From the NCBI RefSeq assembly GCF_036226925.1, contig NZ_CP109031.1, forward strand, positions 1,054,001 through 1,118,000: DNA of 64,000 nt, read 5' to 3'. Under the pieces are notes generated by a model that ran no database searches, was not told where the DNA came from, and worked only from the letters and a program-made list of their open reading frames with translations. Numbering within the stretch: the stretch's first letter is position 1; the number at the start of each line of letters is the position of its first letter. Of the stretch, positions 8,471-16,841 are shown in pieces. A program made the position numbers and the translations under genes. The DNA comes from Streptomyces sp. NBC_00659 (GTDB lineage: Bacteria > Actinomycetota > Actinomycetes > Streptomycetales > Streptomycetaceae).

Positions 8471-10618
8471 TCACACCTCGACGCGCTCGTCCCCTCGGAC
8501 CCCGGGCGCGGACGCGGACTCGGGGTCGGGGTCGGCTCCGGGCTCGCGGCTGAGCGTCCCCGGCCACCACGCCCGGCGGCCGATGTCGCGGACCAGGGCC
8601 GGCACCAGCAGGGAGCGGACGACCAGGGTGTCGAGCAGGACGCCGAAGGCGACGATGAAGGCGATCTGCACCAGGAACGCCAGCGGGATCACCCCGAGGG
8701 CGGCGAAGGTCGCGGCCAGCACCACGCCCGCCGAGGTGATCACCCCGCCGGTGGCGACGAGTCCGCGCAGCACGCCCGCGCGTACCCCGTGACGCAGCGA
8801 CTCCTCCCGGACCCGGGACATCAGGAAGATGTTGTAGTCGACGCCGAGGGCCACCAGGAACACGAAGCCGTACAGCGGCACGGACGCGTCGGTGCCCGTG
8901 AAGCCGAACCCGTGCCGGAACACGAGCGACGAGATGCCCAGCGTGGCGAGGAAGTTGAGCGCCACCGTGGCCACCAGGAGCACCGGCATGAGCAGCGAGC
9001 GGAGCAGGACGGTCAGGATGACCAGGATGATGGCGAGGACCACCGGCACGATGAGCGTGCGGTCGCGTTCGGCGGTCTGCCGGGTGTCGTACTGCTGGGC
9101 CGCGTAGCCCCCGACGAGCGCGTCGGCGTCCGGTACGGCGTGCACCGCTGTGCGCAGCCGGGCGACGGTGGCCTTGGCCGCGTCGCTGTCCGCGGCGGAC
9201 CGCAGCGTGACGTCGACACGGACCCGGCCGTCGACGATCCGCGGCGCTCCCCCGCCGGGCCGCCCGGACTCCGTCACCACGACGGCCGACGCGACACCGT
9301 CCGTGGCGCGCGCAGCGGACGTGACCTGCGCGACGCGGTCGGCGTTCGCGATGATCACGGCCGGGTTGCCGGAGCCGCCGGGGAAGTGCCGCCCGAGGGT
9401 CTCCTGCGCGGCGACCGACGGTGCGTCGTTGACGAAGATCTCGGCGAGCGGGATGCCCTTCGCGGTCAGGGTGGGCGCGAAGGCCGCGCAGGCGAGGAGG
9501 CCGGCCAGGGCCATCGCCCAGACCTTGCGCGGCGCGCGGTCGACCAGTGCCGCGACCCGGTTCCAGATGCCGCCGCCGGTGCTCACCCCGCCCGCCGGGC
9601 GGGGCCTGGCCGGCCAGTAGGCGGCGCGGCCGAGGAGCACCAGGACGGCGGGCAGGAAGGTGAGCGAGCTCAAGCCGGCGCAGGCCACGCCGATGGCCCC
9701 CACGGGACCGAGCGAGCGGTTGTTCGTCAGATCGCTGAGCAGCAGCGCCAGCAGTCCGAGGGCGACGGTTCCCGCGCTCGCGACGATCGCGCCCCAGGAC
9801 TGCCGCAGTGCCGCCCGGACCGCCGTGAACCGGTCGGCGCTCAGGGCGAGTTCCTCACGGAAACGGGCACTCAGCAGAAGGGCGTAATCGGTGGCGGCGC
9901 CGATCACGAGGATCGAGAGGATGCCCTGCACCTGGCCGTCGACGCGTACGACACCGCGGTCGGCGAGGACGTAGACGACGGCGCAGGCCAGGCCCAGCGC
10001 GAACACCGATCCGAGGATGATGAGGAACGGGAGCAGCACACTGCGGTAGACGAGCAGCAGGATCACGAGGACGGCCGCCAGGGCCACCCCGAGGAGCAGT
10101 CCGTCGATTCCGGCGAAGGCGTCGCCGAGGTCGGCCTGACTGGCGGCGGGTCCGGCGATCCACGTGGTCGTACCGGGGACGGCTGCGGCGGCGGTACGAA
10201 TGCGGTCGACGGCGTCGGGAAGCCGCTTGCCGAGGTCGGGCCTGAGCTGGACGACGCCTTCCAGGGCCTTGCCGTCCTGTGACGGCAGGGCGGGTGACGG
10301 CCGGCCGACCACGCCGGGGGTGCCGGCGAGGGAGGCGAGCGCGCGGGTCGCGGCGGACTGCCGGGCCCCGGCCGTGGAAGCGTCGCCGTCCACGGTCCAC
10401 ACGACGATCGCGGGCAGCGTCCCGGCCTGCTGGAACGCACGCTGCTGGGCCACCACCTTCGTGGACTCGGCGCTGCGCGGCAGGAAGGCGGCCTGGTCGT
10501 TGGTGGAGACCTCGCCGAGCCGGCCGGCGTAGGGGCCGAGGGTGCCTCCGATGCCGAGCCAGGCGACGAGCAGGACGACGGGGATCAGCCACAGGGCTCG
10601 TCGCGGGGTGAGGGACAT
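8471..10618 (-). CDS. MMPL-family (RND superfamily) membrane transporter
   Basis: This 715-residue polytopic membrane protein has the two-fold repeat of MMPL/RND exporters: one membrane helix, a large extracytoplasmic loop and a cluster of helices, repeated twice. Recognisable elements are ILVIGAATDYALLLSARFREE in the first half and FLVALGVDYNIFLMSRVREE in the second; the acidic residues in GAATDYALLL and GVDYNIFL are proton-relay positions. The start at 10618 (MSLTPRRAL) is chosen because GGAGA precedes it; an upstream in-frame start at 10684 would run through the operator. A MarR gene lies directly upstream, suggesting drug- or lipid-responsive control. Confidence 0.9.
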   Translation of the reverse strand: MSLTPRRALWLIPVVLLVAWLGIGGTLGPYAGRLGEVSTNDQAAFLPRSAESTKVVAQQRAFQQAGTLPAIVVWTVDGDASTAGARQSAATRALASLAGTPGVVGRPSPALPSQDGKALEGVVQLRPDLGKRLPDAVDRIRTAAAAVPGTTTWIAGPAASQADLGDAFAGIDGLLLGVALAAVLVILLLVYRSVLLPFLIILGSVFALGLACAVVYVLADRGVVRVDGQVQGILSILVIGAATDYALLLSARFREELALSADRFTAVRAALRQSWGAIVASAGTVALGLLALLLSDLTNNRSLGPVGAIGVACAGLSSLTFLPAVLVLLGRAAYWPARPRPAGGVSTGGGIWNRVAALVDRAPRKVWAMALAGLLACAAFAPTLTAKGIPLAEIFVNDAPSVAAQETLGRHFPGGSGNPAVIIANADRVAQVTSAARATDGVASAVVVTESGRPGGGAPRIVDGRVRVDVTLRSAADSDAAKATVARLRTAVHAVPDADALVGGYAAQQYDTRQTAERDRTLIVPVVLAIILVILTVLLRSLLMPVLLVATVALNFLATLGISSLVFRHGFGFTGTDASVPLYGFVFLVALGVDYNIFLMSRVREESLRHGVRAGVLRGLVATGGVITSAGVVLAATFAALGVIPLAFLVQIAFIVAFGVLLDTLVVRSLLVPALVRDIGRRAWWPGTLSREPGADPDPESASAPGVRGDERVEV

Positions 10619-10677
10619 CGTTCTCCAGGTTGTGCCGGCAGGTGACTCGATGAGCACAAGTATCTCGATGAATGACA

Positions 10678-10694
10678 ATCTCAATCATTGAGAT
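10678..10694. promoter_or_regulatory. Perfect palindrome in the MMPL promoter, probable MarR operator
   Basis: ATCTCAATCATTGAGAT is an 8+1+8 perfect palindrome in an AT-rich island about 60 bp upstream of the MMPL start codon. A related half site (ATCTCGAT) lies at 10662-10669. MarR proteins bind short AT-rich palindromes, and the MarR gene is the next gene upstream, so this is the best candidate operator. It is known from sequence only. Confidence 0.6.
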
Positions 10695-10767
10695 ATCTCG
10701 CGGCCAGATCGTAGACCATGCCCGGAGTTCCGTCCCCGGCGGCCGTCCGGATGCACCGGGCGGTGGC

Positions 10768-10798
10768 CGTCCGGGCACGGACAGCGGCCGCCCGGACG
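10768..10798 (-). terminator. Hairpin downstream of the MarR gene
   Basis: Arms CGTCCGGGC and GCCCGGACG flank a 13-base loop. The hairpin lies 45 bp past the stop of the MarR gene. It may attenuate read-through into the MMPL gene, which appears to have its own promoter. Confidence 0.45.
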
Positions 10799-10842
10799 CG
10801 AGGACGCGTCCGCGGGCGGCGGGCGGCGTGCGCCGGGCGGGT

Positions 10843-11364
10843 TCAGCGTCCGGGAGACCGTACGGCCGAGAGCCGCTCGTTCATCGTCGCCAGGAAGCGG
10901 AGGACGACGGACAGCTCGTCCTCGCTGAATCCGGACCGCACGCTCGCCGTGACGTCGGCGAGCGGCCGGAAGTGGGCGCGCGCGGCCGACCTGGCGTCGG
11001 GAACGTAGTGGAGGTGGACCACCCTGCGGTCGGGGCTCTCCCGGACGCGCCGGATGTGGCCCGCGCGTTCGAGCCGGTCCAGACACGCGGTGACCGCGCC
11101 CGAGGTGAGTCCGAGGTGCTCGCGCAGCCGGCCCGGGGTGAGCGGCTCGGACGCGTCGAGGATCGCCGCGAGCGCCAGAACGTCCGTGGCGTGCAGACCG
11201 TGTTCCCCGGCGAAGGCGTGGACCAGCCGGTTGATCTCGCCGTTCAGGCGGCGCAACTCGACCGCGAAGGCGTGAAGATCCGTCGCCGCGGCCCGCTCCC
11301 GCTCCCGGCCCGCATCGGGGTCCGGATCATCCGTCCGGTCGTCACGGTCGTCTCGTCTGGCCAC
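10843..11364 (-). CDS. MarR-family transcriptional regulator
   Basis: The protein has 173 residues. After a charged N-terminal tail (about 25 residues rich in D and R) it has a winged-helix domain: LTPGRLREHLGLTSGAVTACLDRLERAGHIRR is the helix-turn-helix, and SPDRRVVHLHYVPDA is the wing with the conserved DRR. Long terminal helices would form the dimer. It is followed 224 bp downstream by the MMPL exporter on the same strand, with a palindrome between, so it probably represses that exporter and releases it on binding a hydrophobic ligand. The ligand is unknown. Confidence 0.85.
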   Translation of the reverse strand: MARRDDRDDRTDDPDPDAGRERERAAATDLHAFAVELRRLNGEINRLVHAFAGEHGLHATDVLALAAILDASEPLTPGRLREHLGLTSGAVTACLDRLERAGHIRRVRESPDRRVVHLHYVPDARSAARAHFRPLADVTASVRSGFSEDELSVVLRFLATMNERLSAVRSPGR

Positions 11365-11435
11365 GTGATCAGCCTATAGAAGTCCCGGCACTCCCCCGTT
11401 CGGGCGTCCGCCACCCGGAGGCCGCCCCGTCCGGC

Positions 11436-11463
11436 GCATCCGCGGGCGGTACCGGGGTGGAAG
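11436..11463 (+). promoter_or_regulatory. Candidate SigK-type promoter of the SDR gene
   Basis: The -35 GCATCC (11436-11441) and -10 TGGAAG (11458-11463) are separated by 16 bp and lie 57 bp before the ATG at 11521. The element matches the others found before phr, sigK and the FAD oxidoreductase gene in this island. Confidence 0.5.
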
Positions 11464-11520
11464 GGATCAGGGAGGGAGGCGGTCCCCGAGGGGGCCAGGA
11501 CGGCGACCGACGGAGGACCC

Positions 11521-13047
11521 ATGAGCGACGACGAGACCGGCACCGGCCCGAGGTGTCTGGTGACCGGTGCCACCGGCTACATCGGCGGACGGCTGGTCCC
11601 CGAACTGCTGGCCGAGGGGTACCGGGTGCGCTGTCTGGCCCGCACACCCGCCAAGCTGCGCGACTATCCCTGGGCGGGCGAGGCGGAGGTGGTGCGCGGC
11701 GATGTGACGGACGCCGGCTCGGTCGCCGACGCGCTGCGCGGATGCGAGGTCGCCTACTACCTCGTGCACGCGCTCGGCACGGGCCACGACTTCGAGGACA
11801 CCGACCGCAGGGCGGCCCGGATCTTCGGCGAGCAGGCCCGTGCGGCGGGTGTGCGGCGCATCGTCTACCTGGGCGGCCTCACCCCCGCGGGCGTACCGGC
11901 CGGGGAACTGTCACCGCACCTGAGGTCGCGGGCCGAGGTGGGGCGCATCCTGCTGGAGTCGGGCGTACCGACCACCGTGCTGCGCGCCGCGGTGATCATC
12001 GGGTCCGGCTCGGCCTCCTTCGAGATGCTGCGCTATCTCACCGAGCGGCTGCCGGTGATGGTGACGCCGAGCTGGGTGCACACCCGGATCCAGCCCATGG
12101 GCGTACGCGATGTGCTGCGCACCCTGGTCGGCAGCGCCGGGATGCCCGCGGAGGTGAACCGCGCCTTCGACATCGGCGGCCCCGACGTCCTCACGTACCT
12201 GGAGATGATGCGCCGGTACGCGGCCGTCGCCGGGCTGCCGCGCAGGCTCATCTTCCCGGTGCCGGTCCTCACGCCCCGGCTGTCCAGCCACTGGGTCGGC
12301 CTGGTCACCCCGGTGCCCGCGTCGATCGCCCGCCCGCTCACCGAGTCGCTGCGCCATGAGGTCGTGTGCCGCGAGCACGACATCGTCCGGTACGTTCCCG
12401 ATCCTCCGGGACGCCCGATCGGCTTCGACGCGGCGGTCGCCCTGGCGCTCCAGCGGGTGCGCGACGCCCAGGTGACCACCCGCTGGTCGTCGGCGTCGTA
12501 TCCCGGGACGGCCAGCGACCCGCTGCCCACCGACCCCGACTGGGCGGGCGGCAGCCTCTACACGGACAAGCGCGAGCTGACGGTGGACGCGTCGCCCGGG
12601 AATCTGTGGCGGGTGATCGAGGGCATCGGCGGCGACAACGGCTGGTACTCCTTCCCGCTGGCCTGGGCGGTGCGCGGCTGGATGGACCGGCTGGTGGGCG
12701 GAGTGGGCCTGCGGCGCGGCCGCCGTGACGCCAGCCGGCTGCGGGTGGGCGACTCCCTCGACTTCTGGCGGGTGGAGGAGATCGAGCCGGGGCGGCTGCT
12801 GCGGCTGCGGGCCGAGATGAGGCTGCCGGGGCTCGCGTGGCTGGAGATGTACGCCGATGTGACGGACGACGGGCGCACACGCTACGGGCAGCGGGCCCTG
12901 TTCCATCCGCACGGGCTGCTCGGGCACCTGTACTGGTGGAGCGTGTCGCCTTTCCACGCCGTGGTGTTCGGCGGCATGGCCCGCAACATCGCGCTGGCCG
13001 CCGAGAGCACTCCCGCCGCCGCGACGGCACCCGCGCCCACCCACTGA
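11521..13047 (+). CDS. SDR/NAD-dependent epimerase-type protein with C-terminal DUF2867 domain
   Basis: This 508-residue protein begins with a Rossmann nucleotide-binding motif (VTGATGYIGGRLV at residues 15-27) and continues as an atypical short-chain dehydrogenase (VAYYLVHALG, RRIVYLGGLTP). From about residue 345 it switches to a DUF2867 domain, seen in the stretches DNGWYSFPLAWAVRGWMDRL and GDSLDFWRVEEIEPG. This two-domain form is found in proteobacterial and actinobacterial stress clusters with photolyase and cyclopropane synthase genes. The substrate is unknown. The start is preceded by GGAGGACCC. It lies 198 bp upstream of the photolyase gene and has a SigK-like promoter. Confidence 0.85.
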   Translation: MSDDETGTGPRCLVTGATGYIGGRLVPELLAEGYRVRCLARTPAKLRDYPWAGEAEVVRGDVTDAGSVADALRGCEVAYYLVHALGTGHDFEDTDRRAARIFGEQARAAGVRRIVYLGGLTPAGVPAGELSPHLRSRAEVGRILLESGVPTTVLRAAVIIGSGSASFEMLRYLTERLPVMVTPSWVHTRIQPMGVRDVLRTLVGSAGMPAEVNRAFDIGGPDVLTYLEMMRRYAAVAGLPRRLIFPVPVLTPRLSSHWVGLVTPVPASIARPLTESLRHEVVCREHDIVRYVPDPPGRPIGFDAAVALALQRVRDAQVTTRWSSASYPGTASDPLPTDPDWAGGSLYTDKRELTVDASPGNLWRVIEGIGGDNGWYSFPLAWAVRGWMDRLVGGVGLRRGRRDASRLRVGDSLDFWRVEEIEPGRLLRLRAEMRLPGLAWLEMYADVTDDGRTRYGQRALFHPHGLLGHLYWWSVSPFHAVVFGGMARNIALAAESTPAAATAPAPTH

Positions 13048-13075
13048 CACCGCACCCGCGCACACCCGCCGACCT

Positions 13076-13150
13076 GCGTCCGTGCTCACCCGCCGGCTCC
13101 CCGACCGCGTCCATGCTCACCCGCCGGCTCCCCGACCGCGTCCGTGCCCG
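13076..13150. repeat. 31-bp tandem repeat, about 2.4 copies
   Basis: The unit runs 13076-13106 and 13107-13137 with a single mismatch (CCGTGC versus CCATGC), followed by a 13-base partial third copy. It lies between the SDR stop and the photolyase promoter. No protein or hairpin explains it. Confidence 0.8.
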
Positions 13151-13172
13151 TACCGCGCGAGCTGTACGAACC

Positions 13173-13200
13173 GCATCCGCGGGACTTGCCCGGACCGAAG
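13173..13200 (+). promoter_or_regulatory. Candidate SigK-type promoter of the photolyase gene
   Basis: GCATCC (13173-13178) and CCGAAG (13195-13200) are separated by 16 bp, 45 bp before the ATG at 13246. Of the elements in this window its -10 is closest to the mycobacterial SigK -10 (CCGAAT) as I remember it. Confidence 0.55.
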
Positions 13201-13245
13201 CAGACCGACGCCGTACCCCTCTCAGCACCGCCCCGGAGCCACCCC

Positions 13246-14619
13246 ATGACCGTCTCGATCGTCCTGTTCACCTCCGACCTGCGCCTGCACGACCACCCGC
13301 CGCTGCGGGCCGCCCTCGACGGTTCGGACGCGGTGGTGCCGCTCTTCGTCCGCGACGAGGCCGTCGCCGGCGCCAGGTTCACCGCCCCCAACCGGATGGC
13401 GTTCCTCGCCGACTGTCTGACGGACCTGGACGCCGGGCTCCGTGACCGCGGCGGTCGCCTGGTGGTGCGCTCCGGCGACGTGGCGGCCGAGGTGGCGAAG
13501 GCGGCCGCCGAGACCGACGCCGCCGCGGTGCACATCGCGGCGGGGGTCAGCGCCTACGCACACCGCAGGGAGGAGCGGCTGCGCGCCGCGCTGGAGTCGG
13601 AGGGACGCCGCCTGCACGTCCACGAGGCGGTGGTCACCGCGCTCGCTCCCGGTGCGGTGACCCCGGCGGCCTCCGACCACTTCGCCGTCTTCACGCCGTA
13701 CCACCGCCGGTGGGCGCGGCAGCCGTTGCGGAACCCGGTCGCGGCTCCCCGGGCCGTCCGGGTGCCGGACGGCGTCGGTTCGGAGGCGATCCCCTCGCGC
13801 TTGGACGTGTCCGCGGTGTCCGAGGGGCTGGCCCGGGGCGGCGAGACGGAGGCCAGGAAACGGCTGACGGCCTGGCTGCGCGACGGGATCGGGGCGTACG
13901 AGGACCGCCACGACGACCTGCCCGGCGACGCGACCTCCCGGCTCTCCCCCCATCTGCACTTCGGCACGCTGTCGGCGGTCGAACTGGTCCACCGGGCACG
14001 CGGTGTGGGCGGTCCGGGCGCCGAGGCGTTCGTACGGCAGCTCGCCTGGCGGGACTTCCATCACCAGGTGCTGGCGGCCAGGCCGGACGCGTCCGCCGCC
14101 GACTACCGTCCCCGGCACGACCGTTGGCGCTCGGGGGCCGAGGCACAGGAGGACATCGAGGCCTGGCGGGAGGGGCGGACCGGCTATCCGGTGGTGGACG
14201 CCGCGATGCGGCAATTGCGCCACGAGGGCTGGATGCACAACCGGGGGCGCCTGCTCACCGCGAGCTTCCTGGCCAAGACGCTGTACGTGGACTGGCGGGT
14301 CGGGGCCCGGCACTTCCTGGACCTGCTGGTGGACGGCGATGTCGCCGACAACCAGCTCAACTGGCAGTGGATGGCGGGAACGGGCACGGACAGCCGGCCC
14401 AACCGTGTCCTGAACCCGCTGACCCAGGCGAGGCGTTACGACCCGGAAGGGGCATATGTCCGGCGCTGGGTGCCCGAGTTGGCCGGAATCGCGGGGCGCG
14501 CGGTGCACGAGCCGTGGAAGGTCCAGGACCTGGACCGGGCGGCCCGCGACTACCCGGACCCGATCGTCGACCTGTCCGAGGGGCTGGCCCGGTTCAAGAA
14601 GGCCCGGGGCCTGGACTGA
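13246..14619 (+). CDS. phr: Deoxyribodipyrimidine photolyase (class I CPD photolyase)
   Basis: This 457-residue flavoprotein repairs cyclobutane pyrimidine dimers using blue light. The N-terminal antenna domain (IVLFTSDLRLHDHPPL) is followed by the FAD domain, with SRLSPHLHFGTLSAVE, EAFVRQLAWRDFHHQVL, GYPVVDAAMRQLRHEGWMHNR and DGDVADNQLNWQWMAGTGTD, all standard FAD- and lesion-binding motifs. In-frame GTG codons upstream (from 13144) are rejected because the ATG at 13246 gives the expected N-terminus. It follows the SDR gene and sits 2.1 kb from a MerR-B12 regulator of the type that controls light-induced genes. A SigK-like promoter lies just upstream. Confidence 0.95.
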   Translation: MTVSIVLFTSDLRLHDHPPLRAALDGSDAVVPLFVRDEAVAGARFTAPNRMAFLADCLTDLDAGLRDRGGRLVVRSGDVAAEVAKAAAETDAAAVHIAAGVSAYAHRREERLRAALESEGRRLHVHEAVVTALAPGAVTPAASDHFAVFTPYHRRWARQPLRNPVAAPRAVRVPDGVGSEAIPSRLDVSAVSEGLARGGETEARKRLTAWLRDGIGAYEDRHDDLPGDATSRLSPHLHFGTLSAVELVHRARGVGGPGAEAFVRQLAWRDFHHQVLAARPDASAADYRPRHDRWRSGAEAQEDIEAWREGRTGYPVVDAAMRQLRHEGWMHNRGRLLTASFLAKTLYVDWRVGARHFLDLLVDGDVADNQLNWQWMAGTGTDSRPNRVLNPLTQARRYDPEGAYVRRWVPELAGIAGRAVHEPWKVQDLDRAARDYPDPIVDLSEGLARFKKARGLD

Positions 14620-14817
14620 CAACAACGCCCGGGGCCTGGACCGGCACCGGGGCCTGGACCGGCGACAACACCGTGGCCGCGTGCGAGAACGATCCGAATC
14701 GAATATAAACTGCCGAGGATTTTACCTGTTGTAGAGATTCCTCAGCGGTGCGCCGCCGTACTGGTGGTCGTCCGAACCACTCGTACCGGATCCGTGCGCA
14801 CCGGATCCATCGCGCGG

Positions 14818-14844
14818 CCATCCCGGAGCCAACGGCTCCGGAAC
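14818..14844 (+). promoter_or_regulatory. Candidate SigK-type promoter of the DUF4142 gene
   Basis: CCATCC (14818-14823) is followed after 15 bp by CGGAAC (14839-14844), 29 bp before the ATG. The -35 is a perfect match to the consensus, but the spacer is one base shorter than in the other copies. The spacer also contains the small palindrome GGAGCC-AAC-GGCTCC. Further upstream, at 14701-14745, there is an AT-rich patch that could hold a second promoter. Confidence 0.4.
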
Positions 14845-14873
14845 CGCCGTACCCGCCCCCAGGAGGCTGCTCA

Positions 14874-15668
14874 ATGCGCATTACACGGAACGTGGGAACC
14901 CTCTTCGTGACCGGTGCGTTGACGCTGACCCTGGCCGCGCTCGCCTATCCGGCCATGCTGGGGATCCAGACCACGTCCGCCGCCCCGGTCCGCATCATCG
15001 CCAATCCGTCCTCGGGGCCGCTGACCGAGGCCGACCGCGACTTCGTCGTCAAGGTGCGCGCGGCGGGGCTGTGGGAGTACCCGGTCGGGCAGCTGGCCCT
15101 GCAGAAGGGGACCACCCCGGAGGTCCGCACGGCGGGGGAGCACCTGATCGCGGGGCATGCCGGGCTCGACGCCACGAGCCGCAAGGTCGCCAAGGAACTC
15201 GGCATCACGCTGCCCAACAAGCCGTCCCCGCAGCAGCAGGGCTTCGTGGCGACGCTGAGCGCGGACTCCGGCGCGAAGTTCAACACCGACTTCGCCAACA
15301 TCCTGCGCATCACCCACGGACAGATCTTCTCGACCGTGGCGAAGATCCGCGCCTCGACGGAGAACTCCCTCGTACGGCAGCTCGCCGACCAGGCCAACGA
15401 CACCGTGCTGGACCACATCACCGTGATGGAGAAGACCGGACTGGTCGACTTCGACCAGGTGATCATCCAGGAGACCACCATCCCGAAGGTGCCCGCGGTC
15501 AATCTGACGCCTCCCGCGCCGCAGCCCGGCGAGCCGGAGGTCGTCCTGACACCGCCGGCGGGTAGTGGTGCGGCGCTGCCCTCGGGCGGGGCGTCGCTGC
15601 CCGCGGGAGGTGCCTCGCTGCCCGCAGGAGGTGCCTCGCTGCCCTCGCCGACTCCGACGGTGGGCTGA
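14874..15668 (+). CDS. Secreted DUF4142-domain protein
   Basis: This 264-residue protein has an N-terminal signal sequence (MRITRNVGTLFVTGALTLTL, probable cleavage after TSAAP) and then a DUF4142 domain, a ferritin-like four-helix bundle: LTEADRDFVVKVRAAGLWE, VRTAGEHLIAGHAGLDATS and TVLDHITVMEKTGLVDFDQ. The C-terminus is low complexity: three near-perfect copies of SLPAGGA. The ATG has an ideal AGGAGG site. The function of DUF4142 is not established. The possible SigK promoter makes it a candidate secreted member of the stress regulon. Confidence 0.82.
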   Translation: MRITRNVGTLFVTGALTLTLAALAYPAMLGIQTTSAAPVRIIANPSSGPLTEADRDFVVKVRAAGLWEYPVGQLALQKGTTPEVRTAGEHLIAGHAGLDATSRKVAKELGITLPNKPSPQQQGFVATLSADSGAKFNTDFANILRITHGQIFSTVAKIRASTENSLVRQLADQANDTVLDHITVMEKTGLVDFDQVIIQETTIPKVPAVNLTPPAPQPGEPEVVLTPPAGSGAALPSGGASLPAGGASLPAGGASLPSPTPTVG

Positions 15669-15733
15669 ACCACGCGGGTGGAGTGAACGGCGGCGGCCCG
15701 AGCGGGAGTTCGTGAGGGCGGCCGCCTTCCGGC

Positions 15734-16729
15734 TCAGCCCTCGGCCAGGCTCACCAGCGTGGTGAGCGCCTCCCTCAGTCCCGGCGGCCGGAGCATGCCC
15801 GGTTCCTGGCGTCCGGCCCAGCCGGGGCCGCCCAGCAGGACGGCGGGATGGCTGCGGGCGCCCTTGACCCCCCAGGCGGTGGCCGCGATGTGCCGGGCCA
15901 GCGGGCGGTCGGCGGTGGAGCGGGTCTGCGACCACAGCACGACGGCGACCGGTCCCAGCCGGCGCACCGCCGCGGTCAGCGCCTCAGGGGGCACGGCGGG
16001 GCCGAACATCCGCGCGGGCAGGCCCTGTTCGACGAGCCCCGCGTGCAACGCCTCCAGCGGGAGGCAGTGCTGTTCGCCCGGGACGCAGGCCAGCACGATC
16101 GGACCGCCGGTCGCCGGCGATCGGGGCCCCACCGGTCCCGAAGCGCGGTGCAGCACCCGGGAGATCTGCCACGACAGCAGGTGCTCCACCTCCACGTAGC
16201 GGTCCCCGGCGGACTCCCATTTGCGGCCCACCGCGTGCAGGGTCGGCACCATCACCTCCTCCCAGCCGACGACCACGCCGTGCCGCTCGACGAGCGAGGT
16301 CAACTGGTCGTCCACGGACGGCGCGTCGAGGCGTACGGCGGCGCGCGCGAGCCCCTTGCACTCCTGTCTGGGGTCCCCGAACGGCTCCGCCCCGGCCGCC
16401 GGTGACGGGGGTTCCAGGCCGTCGGCCGCGCTCCCGCTTTCGGGCGTCAGCGGGTCGGGCCGGCCCTTCGCCGCCCTGGCCGCCTCGGCGGCCGGCACTC
16501 CGGCCGAGGTCAGCCGGCACATCTCCTCGAGCATCGCCACGTCCTGGGGCGTCCAGCGGCGGTGCCGTCCGCCGGAACGGACGGCGGGGCCCATTCCGTA
16601 TCTGCGGTCCCAGGAACGCAGCGTGGTGGGTGACACTCCCAGGCGGCGGGCCAGCGCGCCGGTGGTGACACCGGCCTCCGCGGATCCCGTGCCAGGTCCC
16701 CGACCCCGATCCGACCGGCCATCACCCAT
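15734..16729 (-). CDS. MerR-family regulator with C-terminal B12-binding-type domain (LitR/CarH-like)
   Basis: This 331-residue protein combines a MerR helix-turn-helix (residues about 21-60, TGALARRLGVSPTTLRSW) with a cobalamin-binding-type region. In the helical cap the sequence from W171 to E182-H183 resembles the CarH W-x9-EH motif but is one residue longer, and the residue after the tryptophan is Glu where CarH has the light-switched His. The E-x-H motif is present (E219-Q-H221), but the usual Gly three residues on is Pro. LitR/CarH proteins repress carotenoid, photolyase and related genes in the dark. It is divergent from an ECF sigma gene, as litR is from litS. Start: ATG at 16729. Confidence 0.82.
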   Translation of the reverse strand: MGDGRSDRGRGPGTGSAEAGVTTGALARRLGVSPTTLRSWDRRYGMGPAVRSGGRHRRWTPQDVAMLEEMCRLTSAGVPAAEAARAAKGRPDPLTPESGSAADGLEPPSPAAGAEPFGDPRQECKGLARAAVRLDAPSVDDQLTSLVERHGVVVGWEEVMVPTLHAVGRKWESAGDRYVEVEHLLSWQISRVLHRASGPVGPRSPATGGPIVLACVPGEQHCLPLEALHAGLVEQGLPARMFGPAVPPEALTAAVRRLGPVAVVLWSQTRSTADRPLARHIAATAWGVKGARSHPAVLLGGPGWAGRQEPGMLRPPGLREALTTLVSLAEG

Positions 16730-16731
16730 AC

Positions 16732-16779
16732 GGCGACTATACGACGCAGAAACGATGCGAGTTGTCGCCTCTGTCGCAT
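16732..16779. promoter_or_regulatory. Divergent promoter region with two interleaved inverted repeats
   Basis: The 112-bp gap between the MerR-B12 gene and the ECF gene holds GGCGAC (16732-16737) paired with GTCGCC (16764-16769), and ATGCGA (16755-16760) paired with TCGCAT (16774-16779). A direct repeat of GGTTCC follows at about 16780-16798. These are candidate binding sites for the MerR-B12 protein. Confidence 0.4.
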
Positions 16780-16841
16780 GGTTCCCACAATCGGTTCCAC
16801 GGGCCCCACACAGGGAGTTCCCGGAGCAAGGAGTCGTGGCC

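Noticed and set aside
8789..10282. A 497-codon plus-strand frame opposite the MMPL gene
   Set aside because: It is antisense shadow rich in D, E, G and R, expected in high-GC DNA; the minus-strand MMPL motifs are unambiguous.
13144..13245. Photolyase start at upstream GTG codons
   Set aside because: The extension is proline-rich and unlike photolyase N-termini; it would also cover the promoter-like element.
16836..16841. GTG start for the first ECF sigma factor
   Set aside because: It is only two bases from the AAGGAG site, whereas the ATG at 16842 has the normal eight.
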